A stretch of 64,000 bases of DNA from Mayamaea pseudoterrestris. Taxonomy: Eukaryota; Bacillariophyta; Bacillariophyceae; Sellaphorales; Sellaphoraceae. The stretch spans positions 124,001-188,000 of the forward strand of contig BROI01000021.1 of the NCBI GenBank assembly GCA_027923505.1. Direction: 5' to 3'. Numbering within the stretch: the first letter of the stretch is position 1; the number at the start of each line of letters is the position of its first letter. The notes under the pieces are model-generated. The model was given only the letters and a program-made list of their open reading frames with translations, was not told where the DNA came from and did no database searches. The position numbers were made by a program, and so were the translations under genes. Below, one piece after another: positions 10,630 through 20,744 of this stretch.

Positions 10630-13600
10630 ATGGCCAAGTCGCGCCGCAACAAGTCTTCTCCTCTAGACGAGGAAGGCGAGCCTCCAAAGCCAGTGAGTTC
10701 CGATAGTGAAGAAGAAGAAATCGATTTTGCAAATGATGTGGATGATAAAGCCACTGCTGCGGATGACTTTTCTGCTACAAGAAAAGCGACTTTATCTCCC
10801 ATGTCGCGCTTATTTGCTCCTTATCGAAGCCTTGGAATTGTTTCTTCGGGGTGTCCATTTGATATATTGTCGCACGAGACAGCCACTATGCTTTGCGTTC
10901 CCATTCAAGATCGCTTCCAGATTCTATCGGAACGTTTGCAACCCGTCATGGTGAGCCAACGAGTTAATCATGGGACGATACGATACTTGGTCGCGGATGC
11001 AACGCTCAGTGTTACTTTGGTGGCACACGGAGCAACGAGAGTGACACTGTTTCATCGCACCATGCCCCTGCAGACGAAATGCGTGCAGGATCAACAGTCG
11101 AGAGGTTGCAGCATTACAAGCTTGCTTCGCTTGGGACGGCTGCAAAAGGAAATGAAGGGGGAAAAGCAAGGCAAGACGGAGAATGCAGTCATTGTTGCTG
11201 CAGTTTTGGCGCGAAGTTTGTTGCCAAAAGATGCGAGCATTCCAGTTGTTGGCGACGATGAGGAGGAGGAGACGGAAGGCGACTTTGAAGAGAAAAATAC
11301 GACGCAGCCCGTTGATTTAAACAGTGTGTGCGGACAAGTCGTCATGATGATTGCTACCCGCGAGGATTTGGCGGTACAAGGACGAATTAATCTCGATTTC
11401 GTGCCCGTAATTGCCGTACATCCTCCCACCTATGTGAACAAAATTGTCGTTGCTGGATACAAGAATGTAACAACAGCTGAAGGAGACAGCGTCAAGCATC
11501 CTGCTATGAATTTAATCAACGTTCGATCCGGCAAAGTTTTATACGTGTTTAATTGCTTGCCTGTTACGAATGATGCGTATGTCACGACCCTGGAAGCGTC
11601 GCCAGCCGTTGATACTCTCGCCGTCGGTACAAGCAGCGGAAAGGTACATTTGATTAATGTACTTCATGACAAACTTTTGTTTACGCTGGATCACAAGTCG
11701 ATTTACAAAGTGCCTGTATCAATTACATCCATTTCGTTTCGAACAGACTCGTCGGCCTTTCAATATGGAATAGCGCCCATGGCGGTTGGTCGGAACGATG
11801 ACATCATAACTATATGGGACTTGACGCCATCCGAAAACCATAGTGGTGCACAAAAAGTGTTGACAGAGCTTGAAAATGTGCATGTTGGCGGAGTCGGTTA
11901 CTTGCAATACCTGCCGCATGAACCACTGCTCGTCTCGATTGGTATACAATCAAATTCGATTGTCATGCACCTCTTTGACAGTCCCAATCATACTGGTCGC
12001 ATCTTGCGGCAACGCAAGGGTCATTCTTCACCACCGAATTTAATTCGTTATCTACATCCCGCCACAGGAGGTCTTACACAGCATGATGGGACGGATGCGT
12101 TGGCTTGCCAAATACTTTCCACAGGTGGCAGTGACCGATCTTTGCGAGTATTTTCAACGGCGCGAACCATTTTGGATAAGGAATATAGCCAAGGTCCTGG
12201 CTTGGAAAAGCGAGCCAGGAAGCTAGGCATAAGGGCGGCGGATATAATGCTCCCTCCTGTCACGGCTTTGGCGGTTTCGGAATCTAATCGACGCGATTGG
12301 GGCGATCTTGTGACTATTCATCGAGATCATCCATTTGCCTACGTTTGGAGCAACACGCGGGGATCACAGTCGGGCCCGCTTTTAAAACAAGCTGGCTGGA
12401 ATATTAGTGCAATGAAGGCTGCGCCGTCGCGTCAGACGCATGCTACTTCAGTCTGCATGTCAGCATGTGGACATTTTGCAATAGTTGGTACTCGCGGCGG
12501 ATTTATTTACAAGTATAATGTTCAAAGTGGACATGCTCGTGGTGCGTATCCTCGTACGATTGAAGTAGACGCAAATGGAAAGAAACAAAAAAGTAGATTA
12601 CCTGGTGACGTTGGCCGAACAATGAAGGCGCTCGAATCAAAGATGAAAATTAGCAATCGGGTATCTAATCTCGACAAGCACGATATTGATGGGCGGAACA
12701 ATGCTGCGTTGGAACAGGCTCGCAGCACGAGGCTTGCCGCTGCATCGCATAAGGGATCTGCAGTCACCGGTCTTGCCGTTGATTCACTGAACAAGTTTCT
12801 TGTCTCCGTCGGAGAGGACAAGAAACTGGTCGTCTGGCACTTTACGACGCATGTCCCTCACTGCAAGAGTCCATTCATCCTGCCGTTTCCTGCTGTAAAA
12901 CTGAAACATGTTCGCGAATCAGATCTCGCAGCAATCGCCTTAAAGGACTATTCTGTCGTGCTATTTGACTGTACTTCACTTTCAATTGTGCGACGCTTTG
13001 GAGCGCAAGGCTATTTCGCTCGTCACGGAGGTCCTGTTACCGATCTTGCCTTCAGTCCGGATGCTCGAACTCTCTACACGGCGTCAATGGATAGATCTAT
13101 ACGTGTGTTCGATGTGCCGACAAATGCATGCATTGACTGGCTTTCTTTTAAGTCGGCTCCGACGTCGTTGACAATTAGCCCAACTGGAGAATATCTGGCG
13201 ACAACACACCATGACAGAGTTGGCATTTGCGTTTGGAGCGATCGAAGCTACTATCAAACGATTCATATGGACTCATTGTACTCTACCGAGCCAGTCAGAA
13301 TGGACGAGCCGACGCCAATGCTCGATAAGAATCGCGCAAACTGTTCCTCGGTAGACGTTAGTTTGTTAGTCGATGCGACGTATGGCCCCAACAAAAATCG
13401 TATGCAAGCTGATGATGGAACAAGACCTTGTTCGAAAAAGGGCGGACTCGTGACTTTCTCCGGGCTACCTCATGCGCATTGGAAGAATATATTCTACTTG
13501 GAGCTTGTTAAGCTGAGAAATAAGCCAAGTGAAGCTCCGAAGAAGCCGCCAACCGCTCCCTTTTTCTTGCAGTGGCGAAACGGTGAGGCTGTCTCCGACG

Positions 13601-14247
13601 CGAAAGATCATAACATGGACGCGGCGAAAGAGGAAACATTTGGAACGGACAATAACGACGACTGGGCGAAGGCGTGGTCCGATGAAGAATATGGTCAGGA
13701 GACGTTACCATGTAGTAATGGACTCGATTCAAAGCGAAATATGTCACAAGTAGATATTGAAGATGCAACAGGAGCCAAACGACACAAGATCTTTCATGTC
13801 AGATCGCAACTAGCGTCGCTGCTCACAGAGACAGCAGCGTCTTCGGGAAGTCAACGACGTTACCAACATGTTACAGAGCACATTGCTACACTCGGTCCAT
13901 CGGCCATTGATGTTGCCCTCGCCTCGTTATGCAATGGCTTCCATGATTTAAATTTCGGGTTACCTTTATTGCGGAGCGCTGCTGCGTGGCTCATCGAGGC
14001 GCTGTTAACGGGCGAGCGCTTTGAAGCTGTCAATGCGTACCTTCATCGATTCTTGTTTCTCCATGCTGCTGTCATTGCTGGGCTAGAAATTCTCGATGCG
14101 GCAGATGAGCGTCACATGGAAGATCGTCGGCATTTGATGGAAGCAATCACGCAGCTTCGACGAGCGCAGGAGAAGGCTTCGCATGCTTTAAACAACAAGA
14201 TGCAGCATGGACTTTGTCTACTACGACATTTCTCGCGTATGGTGTAA
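10630..14247 (+). CDS. UTP21: U3 snoRNP / small-subunit processome WD40 protein UTP21 (WDR36)
   Basis: UTP21 is a subunit of the UTP-B complex of the nucleolar 90S pre-ribosome, needed for early 18S rRNA processing. The single-exon 1,205-aa ORF has an acidic N-terminus. It then has the diagnostic opening RLFAPYRSLGIVSSGCPF, two consecutive WD40 propellers (for example IITIWDLTPSE, AVTGLAVDSLNKFLVSVGED, VTDLAFSPDARTLYTASMD) and a C-terminal Utp21 helical domain. That domain contains GPSAIDVALASLCNG and an AYLHRFLFLHA helix just before the end. Length is somewhat above the usual 900-950 aa because of acidic and linker insertions. The ATG at 10630 is followed immediately by a basic MAKSRRNKSS stretch. 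The gene ends only 30 bp from the stop codon of the converging gene on the other strand. Confidence 0.92.
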   Translation: MAKSRRNKSSPLDEEGEPPKPVSSDSEEEEIDFANDVDDKATAADDFSATRKATLSPMSRLFAPYRSLGIVSSGCPFDILSHETATMLCVPIQDRFQILSERLQPVMVSQRVNHGTIRYLVADATLSVTLVAHGATRVTLFHRTMPLQTKCVQDQQSRGCSITSLLRLGRLQKEMKGEKQGKTENAVIVAAVLARSLLPKDASIPVVGDDEEEETEGDFEEKNTTQPVDLNSVCGQVVMMIATREDLAVQGRINLDFVPVIAVHPPTYVNKIVVAGYKNVTTAEGDSVKHPAMNLINVRSGKVLYVFNCLPVTNDAYVTTLEASPAVDTLAVGTSSGKVHLINVLHDKLLFTLDHKSIYKVPVSITSISFRTDSSAFQYGIAPMAVGRNDDIITIWDLTPSENHSGAQKVLTELENVHVGGVGYLQYLPHEPLLVSIGIQSNSIVMHLFDSPNHTGRILRQRKGHSSPPNLIRYLHPATGGLTQHDGTDALACQILSTGGSDRSLRVFSTARTILDKEYSQGPGLEKRARKLGIRAADIMLPPVTALAVSESNRRDWGDLVTIHRDHPFAYVWSNTRGSQSGPLLKQAGWNISAMKAAPSRQTHATSVCMSACGHFAIVGTRGGFIYKYNVQSGHARGAYPRTIEVDANGKKQKSRLPGDVGRTMKALESKMKISNRVSNLDKHDIDGRNNAALEQARSTRLAAASHKGSAVTGLAVDSLNKFLVSVGEDKKLVVWHFTTHVPHCKSPFILPFPAVKLKHVRESDLAAIALKDYSVVLFDCTSLSIVRRFGAQGYFARHGGPVTDLAFSPDARTLYTASMDRSIRVFDVPTNACIDWLSFKSAPTSLTISPTGEYLATTHHDRVGICVWSDRSYYQTIHMDSLYSTEPVRMDEPTPMLDKNRANCSSVDVSLLVDATYGPNKNRMQADDGTRPCSKKGGLVTFSGLPHAHWKNIFYLELVKLRNKPSEAPKKPPTAPFFLQWRNGEAVSDAKDHNMDAAKEETFGTDNNDDWAKAWSDEEYGQETLPCSNGLDSKRNMSQVDIEDATGAKRHKIFHVRSQLASLLTETAASSGSQRRYQHVTEHIATLGPSAIDVALASLCNGFHDLNFGLPLLRSAAAWLIEALLTGERFEAVNAYLHRFLFLHAAVIAGLEILDAADERHMEDRRHLMEAITQLRRAQEKASHALNNKMQHGLCLLRHFSRMV

Positions 14248-14277
14248 CATAACATCGTATCTAGTACGTTAACATCT

Positions 14278-16957
14278 TTAACTTAAATAGTATCGACTTC
14301 CGCTGCCGGTTTTCACGATACTCCCAGCTTTCGCTCCCCGAGACACAGCCGAAGTCGTAACTTCTTCGCCATCTTTGAAATTTTTGGATCCACGAATTCG
14401 TCCCGTAATAGAGCCATTGGCATTTTGTTTCCATCTTGATAATTCTGGCACTCCCGGTGGAGGACCTGCAGACTTTGAGCCTTGTGTTTTACCGCCACCA
14501 AAAAGCGAAAGGGTAGGCCTAGCTGGTGCTGGCGCAGGTGTTTCAGGCTTCAATTGGGGCTTAGAGGCGTTACCAAATATTGATAATGTACCTTGCTTAT
14601 TTGATAATTTCGGAGGACTCTTTGTCGAAGCTGGCATTGCCAATGATTTGGCATTTGATACTTTACCACCAAAGATTGAAAAAGCCGACTTCTTTGCCGG
14701 TGTTGGTGCAGAAATGGAAGCTTGTTTTGCATCAGGTACAGGAGCGTTAAAAAATGGAAATGTCGGCTTGGAGGGCCTTGGTGCAGGTTTTGGTGAAGGA
14801 GCAGGCGCTTGCTTTAACTTTCGATTCGCCGGGGAGAAGAAGGAGAACGATTGACCAGTCTGCTTCTTCGCGGGTGCAGCTGCTGGCTTTGATGTTAACG
14901 CTTTCGACTTTAGTGCAGGCGGTGAAAAGAAGGACATAGTGGGTGCACTCGGCTTTTTAGCCGGTGCTGGAGCGGGTGCAGTGACTGGCGAAGAACCACT
15001 TGACGGTGCCGACTTCGGTGAGAAGAATGAGAGTCCAGGCGAATTAACCTTCTTTGCTGGCGTAGGGGAAGGGACAGGCGTAGATAGCTTTTGTTTAGAA
15101 ACAGATTCCTTTTTTAACCCACCAAAAATTGAAGCGAATGCTTCAGTAACTGGATCTGAAACATCAATCTTGCTAGGGACCGTAAGCGGTTTAGATTCAA
15201 CAGGCTTGACCGACCTTTTGACAACTTCTGGTGTCGACAAGAAGGAGTTTGTCGTTGCTGCCGGCTGCTTCACTAAGGGAGCAGACCTTTTTAAAGCAGG
15301 AGCTGGCGCGGGTCTTCCAGTCAATTCCTTCGGGATCAAACCGTTCAAAGCTGAAAAATCCAACATAGGCTTTTTCTTCTCTTTGGGATTGGTAGAAGGC
15401 GCCCTGAAATTTGGGAGGCTGAGCTCAATTTCAACCTTAGGTGCTTCAGCCTTTTGTGCTGTTGGTTCAACCTTTAAGCTTTGAAAGGCAGAGAACAAAC
15501 TTTTTTTTGCCGGTTCCGGTACTCGGCTCTTGGATCGAGCAAGCTGCTGTTGCTTCTCTTCCCACTCTCGTGCCTTCTTCCGTGCAATTTCCGCTGCTTG
15601 TTCGTCAAACGCACGACGCTGGGCAGCCAACGCTGCATCTTTGGCCGCTTGCGCATTTGCTGCGGCAATAACCTTCGCTTCCTCGTCCGCTAGTTGCTTA
15701 GCAAGCTTCGCTTCTTGTTCCTTTTGACGAGATTGCCGTTCCTTTTCGTTGGCAGCGCGGCGCTCCTCGGCTGTCTTGCCTTGCCACTCCTTCAACTTGA
15801 TACGCTTCGCTTCAAGTTCCTTCTGTCTAGCAGCTTCTACTTCCTGATTCTGCTTTCGTTCTTTTTCGGCCCGCGATTGCAGCTCGGCTTGCTTTTTGGC
15901 AGTAGTTTCAGCTTCGCGACGCCTACTCTCAGCTTCGTTGATGTCAGCAGACGCAACCGCCTTTCGAGGTGCTGGAGTAGGAGCAGGAGATGTGGCAACA
16001 TTACTTTTAGATGACATGGCATCGTACTCCTCCTCGGTACAGTCTGCATACTCATTCAGCTTAATTTCTTTTCCAGACTCTTTCGCAAAATCTTCCATGA
16101 CAAGAAAATTCTTGCTGAATGATGGAAAACGCTCTTCGGATGGTTTCTTCTCAAACTGTTTGCACCAATCCAAGTAGGCGGATCGAATGCGAGCTTCTCG
16201 TGCTAAACTATCCGAAACTTCCAGCCCATCCTCGTCGATCCCTTGCATGGAATCGACCGCCGCCTCAAGCTCTTCAACAGATTCCAATCCTAATTTTTCT
16301 ACGAGCAACTGTAAAGATGGTAAAAGCAGGATTGATTAGCGAAACGACCAAATGACAAACCATACGGCAATCGTGCACAATCAGTATCACCAGTACGGTA
16401 CGTACTCGCTCTTCCTCCGCAAGTGCATCAGCCGCTTCTGCTAAAGCTTCTGAGGCGGCAGACTGCGACTGAGCTGCTTCGACAGCCTTTCCAAGGACGT
16501 CGCCTGTGGACATGGGCTTGGTTGTTCCTTGCGATTTGCTACTCATCAATTCTTGGTATTCAGCTTCAGTGCAATCACCATACTCGTTCAATGTGAGCTC
16601 CGGTCCAGGTGAATCGTTCTTGTCGCGGGCTTGCTTCTTGGCCGAAATGTTAGCAACCGTAATGGTTTCGTAGTTGTTGCGAAAGTTTTGGTAGCGTGAT
16701 TCGTCTGGCGTTTGATTGAACTTGGAGCACCATTCCTTGTAAGCCAAGCGAGCAGGAGCATCGTATGGAATGCTGACATCCATGCCAACGGATGAAGAAG
16801 ACTCGTCAACGACGGAGAGTCTGGTTGGCGCAAGTCGACTACTCGTTGCTACTTTTGTTGTTGATGAATGGAAGGATGTCGAAGTCGTGAAGGCATGACT
16901 CGAGGGAGTCGCAATGGACGCCAAGACAAAGAGAATGGCTGAGTATGGAAGCTTCAT
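14278..16957 (-). CDS. Plastid-type preprotein with two I29-like domains, coiled coil and F-x-FF repeats
   Basis: No named family. Two exons (16957-16406, 16308-14278) flank a 97-bp intron (GTACGT donor, TTTACAG acceptor, phase 0), giving 860 aa. The signal peptide ends in SSHA^FTTS, with Phe at +1 as in heterokont plastid preproteins. Two copies follow of a domain resembling the cathepsin propeptide inhibitor I29 (W-C-x-x-F...R-F/Y-x-x-F...N...LNEYxDCTEEEY), one per exon region. A highly charged coiled coil comes next, then a long Pro/Ala/Lys linker with six or more SFFSP, SIFGG or FPFF hydrophobic repeats. The C-terminal module NGSITGRIRGSKNFKDGEEV ends in TGSGSRYYLS, a module I associate with plastid proteins of ochrophytes. 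No peptidase domain is present. A structural or scaffold role in the plastid is inference. Confidence 0.72.
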
Positions 16958-17269
16958 ACCTTATCTGATGGCTGGCAGAGACGAGTGAGAGCCTTCGCTA
17001 TAGATTGCCTTGATATTGATAGGAATTTACGATGGATGGCAGCGGGATCAAGACCATCAATACGCGAACGAATGAGGTTTGTCGCGCGTTCAACTTGAGA
17101 TCGAAACCGAAAGATCGGTGAGTGACGCACTCACGTGACGTGGTTTTGCTGTCGCTTTTAGTGTACTTGCATGACGTCACAGTATGGTGTGATTACCGTA
17201 GCGACATGTACATTCTTCGTCGGTGATGAACATCATTCGCCATGGAGGAAATCGCCATGAGCGCTGAAT
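16958..17269. promoter_or_regulatory. Divergent promoter with bZIP/CRE-like sites
   Basis: This 312-bp space between two divergent start codons contains TGACGCA (17123-17129), CACGTGACG (17132-17140) and a perfect palindromic CRE, TGACGTCA (17172-17179). TGACGT and TGACGC are the cores of CO2/cAMP-responsive elements described in the diatom Phaeodactylum. Both flanking proteins carry plastid-type presequences. Regulation itself is inferred. Confidence 0.5.
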
Positions 17270-18535
17270 ATGTTATACGGCGGCGGTTTTTTCGGCTGCT
17301 CCTTTGCCTTACTATTAATGCTTCAGCATCGTCCTAAGCTATCTACTGCATTTGGCTTAAATCCCTTTGTATCAAGACCGATCTTCGCTCGAAGGTTACT
17401 ACCGGTCTCCATCAAAATGGCCTCGAGCACCGTCTGCAGCCGCAGCCATCACACTTTCATTTCCATTCAAGACGCAATTGGAAATCACGGACAAGAAAAT
17501 GTCGCCTTTGTCGATGGCTCTTGGTTTTTGAATAAAGCTGAGCGAAACGCGCGTCAAGCGTTTGAAGCGGGACCAAGAATTCAAGGCGCTACATTCTTCG
17601 ATATTGACGACGTTTGCACTCCACATGAATCGTTAATCCACATGATGCCGAGTCCGCAACTATTTGGAGCCATTATGGATATCATGAACATATCAAACGA
17701 TAGCATGGTCATTCTCTATGGACAGGAGCAATGTCCCATGGTACATCGCGCTTGGTACACCTTTCTGGCCATGGGACACGGTCTTGAGCGAACCAAAGTC
17801 TTGGATGGATCTATAATGGATTGGAAGGCTGCAGGAGGACCAGTGGAGGAGCTTCCGACAGACACATTCTATGTGAAACATGTGAAAGATATGCAAGTAG
17901 GAGGACCAATGGAAGACCTACCGAACGACACATTCTTTGCCAACGATATGCAAGTAGGTGGACCAGCGGAAAACCTTCCGAACGACACATTCTATTCCAA
18001 CGATATGCAGTTAGAGAATGCATTGCGTACAAACCGTATCAAGACGCGATACCAGGCTACAGGGCCTCGGCAGGTGGTTGATATGCAACGCGTCTTGCAG
18101 GTGGTGGCAGGTTTTCGGTCTTCCATGGCTTCGGACGACATAATTGTTGACGCTCGATCTGCAGAGCGTTTCAATGCACAAGCACCCGAGCCTCGTCAAG
18201 GTCTTCGGCGCGGGCACATGCCTGGCGCAAAGAATGTATTTTTTGCCTCCTTGCTGCGACCTGACAATCTTAATCGACTTGCTCCACGAGACGAATTGTT
18301 GGCGCACTTCGCACAAGCTGGCGTACGAATTGAAACAATGGACAAATCAACGAATTTTATAACGACCTGCGGTAGTGGAGCAACGGCCTGCACTGTAGCG
18401 GCCGCCCTGATGGAATGCGGCATTGATCCGGCAAGAATATTCATCTACGATGGGAGCTGGATGGAGTGGGGTGCCAGTCCGGATGCACCAATAGTCGCAA
18501 CAACCGACTACTGTACTAGTAGCAATTTAAGTTGA
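17270..18535 (+). CDS. 3-mercaptopyruvate/thiosulfate sulfurtransferase with tandem insert, plastid-type leader
   Basis: This tandem-rhodanese enzyme transfers sulfur from mercaptopyruvate or thiosulfate to acceptors such as cyanide or thioredoxin. The 421-aa single exon has an N-terminal inactive rhodanese domain (VAFVDGSWFLNKAERNARQA to LDGSIMDWKAAGGPV) and a C-terminal active domain. That domain carries IIVDARSAERFNA, RRGHMPGAKNVFF and the active loop C367-G-S-G-A-T-A-C. CGSGxTAC marks the mercaptopyruvate type. The leader MLYGGGFFGCSFALLLMLQH then STAFGLNPF looks like a signal peptide with plastid motif; an in-frame ATG at 17417 (MASSTV) could give a cytosolic form. The interdomain linker is tandemly triplicated (17834-18010). 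The stop codon lies 28 bp from that of converging SF3A3. Confidence 0.88.
   Translation: MLYGGGFFGCSFALLLMLQHRPKLSTAFGLNPFVSRPIFARRLLPVSIKMASSTVCSRSHHTFISIQDAIGNHGQENVAFVDGSWFLNKAERNARQAFEAGPRIQGATFFDIDDVCTPHESLIHMMPSPQLFGAIMDIMNISNDSMVILYGQEQCPMVHRAWYTFLAMGHGLERTKVLDGSIMDWKAAGGPVEELPTDTFYVKHVKDMQVGGPMEDLPNDTFFANDMQVGGPAENLPNDTFYSNDMQLENALRTNRIKTRYQATGPRQVVDMQRVLQVVAGFRSSMASDDIIVDARSAERFNAQAPEPRQGLRRGHMPGAKNVFFASLLRPDNLNRLAPRDELLAHFAQAGVRIETMDKSTNFITTCGSGATACTVAAALMECGIDPARIFIYDGSWMEWGASPDAPIVATTDYCTSSNLS
17834..18010 (+). repeat. In-frame linker triplication in the sulfurtransferase gene
   Basis: Units begin at 17834, 17900 and 17957 (GGxGGACCA), with periods of 66 and 57 bp, both multiples of three. 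They encode GGPxExLPxDTFYxxDMQ three times. The second and third copies are nearly identical at DNA level, so the duplication is recent. Confidence 0.9.
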
Positions 18536-18563
18536 ACTAACGATAGGTAAAATGATGGGTTTA

Positions 18564-20570
18564 CTACAAGAGACCTTGTCGTGCCAAATCTTCATAGGTG
18601 GCCCTCGATAGTATATTGCCATTTGAATCTTCATACTCTTCTTCGTAACCATTGTCGAATTGCTCATGCTGCAGCTTCATTTGCAAGGCCGTCCACAATT
18701 CTTGTGCATCCTGAATGGTAGTCACCCCATGAAAATGCTTTGTGTTTGGTATTCCCAAACTCCTCATACCCAAACTATGCTTTGCATCAGCAAAGTGCAG
18801 CTCAAAGTTGCGTCGGCCCCGATAAGTTTCGCCGCCGCAAATTTCGCACGGGTAATAGTGGTTTAAGCCGTGCAACTTAAAAAGCCAGTAGGGTATGGGC
18901 TTGCCATCAAAGTCAAGCGGAACGTTCTTTGGATTGTAGATCGGGCCATCTTCGCTGTCATCGTCGTCATCGCCACCGGCGATTTTCGGCCTACCGAAAT
19001 CATTTCCAAATAACTCCTCTTCCACTTCCTTGTCTTGCTCTTCGAGCGTTTGCGTTAAGCGTCGTTCCGCTCTACGAATAGTGGCATCAAGCGTTGGTGC
19101 GAGCTGGTCTAGCAACGCCGCAACAATGGCTTCCTGCCTGGCAATATCAACGCGCCGATCCAAGGTGACGATTGTATCAGCTATTGTAATATCAGAAGCG
19201 GTCCTACCCAATTTCTTAACGAACAGCTTGGCTGGTAAGTCTTTCAATGGCGTGTTCTTGGTCATGAGCAATCGCTTGGCTCGATCAAGTGGGGTTCCTC
19301 CGCATTTGAGTCCCAGCCGCGCAAGTTCCGCCTTGGTCATGTCGGCATCCACCTGGTCGACCAACTGCTCCGCAGTATCAAACTTTGACAAGTCCACGAG
19401 CCTTTGGGTCGTATCTTTTACTGTTGCGCCGACGTCGACGCGATCAGCAGCGTCAACAAGCATGTTGGCTTCGGCTGATTTCTCTTGCCACCCCTTGGCT
19501 CCTCCTGTCTTTCGCCATGTTGCTTCAAAGGCTTCAATGGCTGCTTCAAGGCATTTGGCAAGATTAAACAATGGAATCGTACGCTGCAAAAAGTCTCGCA
19601 AGTAAGCTTGCAATCTCGTCAGTAAACGGCTATATTTTCTGCGGTGCTGTAGTTTGCTTGTCTCTGAAAGTAAATGTAGCTTATCGAGTTGCTGCAAAAA
19701 GTCGGGATACAAAAATGCCGATTTAGCGCTCACTTGGTCATCTGTTGTAGTTTCACCAACAAAGACATCTTTGAGCGTCTCGAGAGCTTCCTCGTACAGT
19801 GACTCTAGCGCCAAATATTTTCCCATGACTTCCGCATCTGAAGAATCAACGTCAATGGGAGCTTGCACAACACTGCCCACCAAGTCGTACCCATCGACAG
19901 AAGGATTTCCAAGCCGCTGACGCTTCGTAGGCAATAATGGATTCGCATGCTTGGAATGATAGGCTTGAATTTCCTGCAAACGCTCGTCGAGAATGAATAG
20001 CCATGCCTCAGATGGAACTGATTTTGCAGCCTTGACCCAAGCCTCAAGCGCGGGTCCATCTGTACGACGATTGGCTTGAATGGATCCGGCAATCTCGGCG
20101 GCTCGTTTCAAAGACTTGTCAATGCAATGTCGAAGGACAGCTTTGGCGTACAAGCCTGATCCCAAATGAAGAGTTTCGTTTGCTGCTGAAAATGACGCTA
20201 ATTCTGTATTCCTCTGGTCGGGTTTCGTCGTCGCTGCAACGGCAGTCCATGCGTCTCGAATGCCTCCTGGAACAGAATCCGACAGATCAAATTCCAAGTC
20301 ATCCTTGTGTTTCAGTAGACTGCTAGCAAAGAAGAGCGAGGCTTCCAGATCAGATTCCTGGCAGCGCGCTTGCTCGAGTCGCTTGGTTGCTGTTCGGAGC
20401 GCTTGTCGACAGGATTCCACATTTTGCGGCGCAATTATCGTTTCCTGCTGCGAAAGTGATAAATTGGGATTTGAAAGAGGCGGAGGCGGAATGGACGACA
20501 TGATCAATGCATGTCCTAGCCAATAATCGCAAGTGGGTTCATGGTGGATGGTGGCCGCAAACTCCATCAT
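18564..20570 (-). CDS. SF3A3: Splicing factor 3A subunit 3 (SF3a60 / Prp9)
   Basis: SF3A3 is a U2 snRNP component needed for pre-spliceosome formation in the nucleus. The 668-aa single exon contains a helical N-terminal part (IQAYHSKHANPLLPTKRQRL corresponds to the conserved region around IKEFHRKHP of animal SF3a60) and a SAP-like GLKCGGTPLDRAKRLLMTK segment. The diagnostic C-terminal domain reads NVPLDFDGKPIPYWLFKLHG and carries the matrin-type zinc finger C-E-I-C...H-F-A-D-A-K-H. The end, SRATYEDLARQGLL, is also typical. The start was set at ATG 20570 because the frame upstream has no ATG; an ATG at MSSIPPPP is an alternative. The N-terminal third is divergent. Confidence 0.93.
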   Translation of the reverse strand: MMEFAATIHHEPTCDYWLGHALIMSSIPPPPLSNPNLSLSQQETIIAPQNVESCRQALRTATKRLEQARCQESDLEASLFFASSLLKHKDDLEFDLSDSVPGGIRDAWTAVAATTKPDQRNTELASFSAANETLHLGSGLYAKAVLRHCIDKSLKRAAEIAGSIQANRRTDGPALEAWVKAAKSVPSEAWLFILDERLQEIQAYHSKHANPLLPTKRQRLGNPSVDGYDLVGSVVQAPIDVDSSDAEVMGKYLALESLYEEALETLKDVFVGETTTDDQVSAKSAFLYPDFLQQLDKLHLLSETSKLQHRRKYSRLLTRLQAYLRDFLQRTIPLFNLAKCLEAAIEAFEATWRKTGGAKGWQEKSAEANMLVDAADRVDVGATVKDTTQRLVDLSKFDTAEQLVDQVDADMTKAELARLGLKCGGTPLDRAKRLLMTKNTPLKDLPAKLFVKKLGRTASDITIADTIVTLDRRVDIARQEAIVAALLDQLAPTLDATIRRAERRLTQTLEEQDKEVEEELFGNDFGRPKIAGGDDDDDSEDGPIYNPKNVPLDFDGKPIPYWLFKLHGLNHYYPCEICGGETYRGRRNFELHFADAKHSLGMRSLGIPNTKHFHGVTTIQDAQELWTALQMKLQHEQFDNGYEEEYEDSNGNILSRATYEDLARQGLL

Positions 20571-20744
20571 GGTCCAATGTTTCGTTACTTTCAAAGTCGT
20601 AACGGTACTTGACTGGCTATGTCATGAACAGCGCGAGGCAGCCAAAAACGTTTATATATGCACCTGTCAACAAAAGGCGAGCCAGAAAAATCATAAACAA
20701 GTTGACACCAACTGATTTATAGTGAGTCTATGTAATGATTTACT
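20571..20744 (-). promoter_or_regulatory. SF3A3 upstream region with TATA-like sequence
   Basis: The 174 bp between the stop of the PDZ/PHD gene and the SF3A3 start contain TATATAAA on the minus strand (20658-20651), about 80 bp before the start codon. It is a plausible core promoter but unproven. Confidence 0.35.
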
